Source: Burkholderiaceae bacterium
GTDB lineage: Bacteria > Pseudomonadota > Gammaproteobacteria > Burkholderiales > Burkholderiaceae_C
Direction of reading: 5' to 3'
Assembly: GCA_031256305.1 (NCBI GenBank)
Contig: JAIRQU010000126.1
Location: 1 to 7,370 of the forward strand
DNA length: 7,370 nucleotides
This document shows positions 6,497 through 7,370 of the stretch, in pieces. Under the pieces are notes generated by a model. That model worked only from the letters and a program-made list of their open reading frames with translations, was not told where the DNA came from and did no database searches. The translations under genes were made by a program, and so were the position numbers. The stretch's first letter is position 1. Every line of letters begins with the position of its first letter.

Positions 6497-6515
6497 GCGG
6501 TTGACGCGGCTATCA

Positions 6516-6536
6516 CGCTTGCGCGCTGGGCAAGCG
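6516..6536. terminator. Hairpin between convergent genes, possible terminator
   Basis: CGCTTGC, a seven-base loop, then GCAAGCG, 20 bases after the protease stop and 30 bases before the end of the converging exporter gene. No T-run follows directly on the plus strand. A T-run at about 6574-6581 lies further on, within the end of the exporter gene. It may act on one or both transcripts but is not a canonical intrinsic terminator. Confidence 0.3.
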
Positions 6537-6565
6537 CGCGGCGGCAAGGCGCCGGGCGGATTTGT

Positions 6566-7370
6566 TTACGGCAGCTTTTTTTGCACGATGATGATGACCG
6601 CCGCGACCAGGGCGGCGGCGGCCATCCAGCGGTACATGTCCTGGCTGGCCAGCAGCATGGCCTGGGTGTTGATCATTTTTTGCAGGGTTGCCAGGGCCGC
6701 CGCATGGGCCTGGCCGGCGGCAAAACCGTGGGCGGCAAACCAGCCGCCCGCGCGGTCGGCCCATTGCGCCACGTCGGGCCGGGCCGGATCAAGCTGGCCG
6801 GTGATTTTTTCTTGCAACGCGTAATAGCGGTATTGCAAGGCCACCGAGGCCAGCGCGCTGCCTGCCGAAGAGACGATCTGGCGCATGATGTTCTTGCCTT
6901 GATAGCCGTGGGTAAAGCGTTTGTCGCCCAGTTCGCGGAAGGTCAGGCCCGCGGCGGGCAACACCAGCAGCGCGCCGAATATGCCCTTGGCGATCAGGCC
7001 CGGAATCAACTGGCCAAGCGATACATCGGCGGACAGCCCCGCGAACCATAGCGCACTGAAGATCAGACACGCGACCCCCGTCAGCATCAGGGGGCGTTTA
7101 TGCTTGAGTCCGCGCGACAGGAAACGGCTGTAGGTAAACGCCATGATCAACGTAACCGCCGCCGAGAAAGAATTGAGCCAGCCCGTGGTGCGCAGTGGCA
7201 CGTTCAGGCCCTGCCGGGCGAACATGGGGAACAGATAGGCGCCGAAGTTGGCAAAACTGTAATGCAGGGCGTACAGCATCAGCCCGACCCAATACGCCGG
7301 GTTGTGAAACAGGCGTAACGATAGCAGCGGCTCCGGGTGATGCCACTGCCGCAGCAAAAAACCCGCCAGC
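6566..7370 (-). CDS. MFS drug-exporter-type transporter, DHA2/EmrB-like (partial, N-terminus beyond window)
   Basis: This is the C-terminal 268 codons of a proton-driven major facilitator permease; the true start lies past the right edge, and the frame is open to base 7370. Visible hydrophobic helices include YWVGLMLYALHYSFANFGAY, the stretch around TGWLNSFSAAVTLIMAFTY, MLTGVACLIFSALWFAGLSA, LIPGLIAKGIFGALLVLPAA, and a last helix ending AALVAAVIIIVQKKLP. Before the last helix there is a long periplasmic loop and the amphipathic segment ATLQKMINTQAMLLASQDMY. This arrangement is typical of the C-terminus of 14-helix EmrB-type exporters. The substrate cannot be told. It converges on the DegS-like gene with a 69-base gap and is probably in a different unit from the genes to its left. 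Confidence 0.85.
   Translation of the reverse strand, partial: LAGFLLRQWHHPEPLLSLRLFHNPAYWVGLMLYALHYSFANFGAYLFPMFARQGLNVPLRTTGWLNSFSAAVTLIMAFTYSRFLSRGLKHKRPLMLTGVACLIFSALWFAGLSADVSLGQLIPGLIAKGIFGALLVLPAAGLTFRELGDKRFTHGYQGKNIMRQIVSSAGSALASVALQYRYYALQEKITGQLDPARPDVAQWADRAGGWFAAHGFAAGQAHAAALATLQKMINTQAMLLASQDMYRWMAAAALVAAVIIIVQKKLP

Overview
The window is GC-rich chromosomal DNA, most likely from a betaproteobacterium of the Burkholderiales and possibly Alcaligenaceae. This rests on protein character (the bc1 complex subunits and a DegS-type protease) and on gene order, which resembles the pet / nif3-family / S1C-protease neighbourhood of that group as I remember it. No database search was possible.

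Layout: (1) Bases 1-2834, minus strand: the petA-petB-petC operon for the cytochrome bc1 complex (Rieske protein, cytochrome b, cytochrome c1), with petC running off the left edge. (2) Bases 2835-3242: a 408-base gap holding the pet operon's upstream region, a perfect 14-bp palindrome, and on the plus strand a short remnant of the C-terminal end of a MscL mechanosensitive channel gene. (3) Bases 3243-5227, minus strand: a Nif3/YbgI-family gene followed by a pdxA-family gene, joined by an ATGA stop/start overlap. (4) Divergent from these, on the plus strand, a membrane-anchored single-PDZ serine protease of DegS type (5309-6496). (5) Converging on it, on the minus strand, the C-terminal part of a 14-helix (DHA2/EmrB-type) MFS exporter that runs off the right edge.

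The most interesting signal is a 165-base imperfect inverted-repeat element at 4278-4442. It sits two codons after the pdxA start and is exactly 55 codons long. It is open in the pdxA frame, so PdxA gains a 55-residue low-complexity N-terminal insert. Removing it would rejoin the flanks as MTRPIAITMGDPAG, a normal PdxA N-terminus. It resembles, in behaviour only, the in-frame palindromic elements known from Rickettsia.

Functionally, petABC encodes ubiquinol:cytochrome c reductase of aerobic or denitrifying respiration. The DegS-like protease would act on envelope proteins from the inner membrane. PdxA would supply vitamin B6 synthesis, or a 4-phosphothreonate-type catabolic step if it is a PdxA2. 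The exporter is probably a separate unit.
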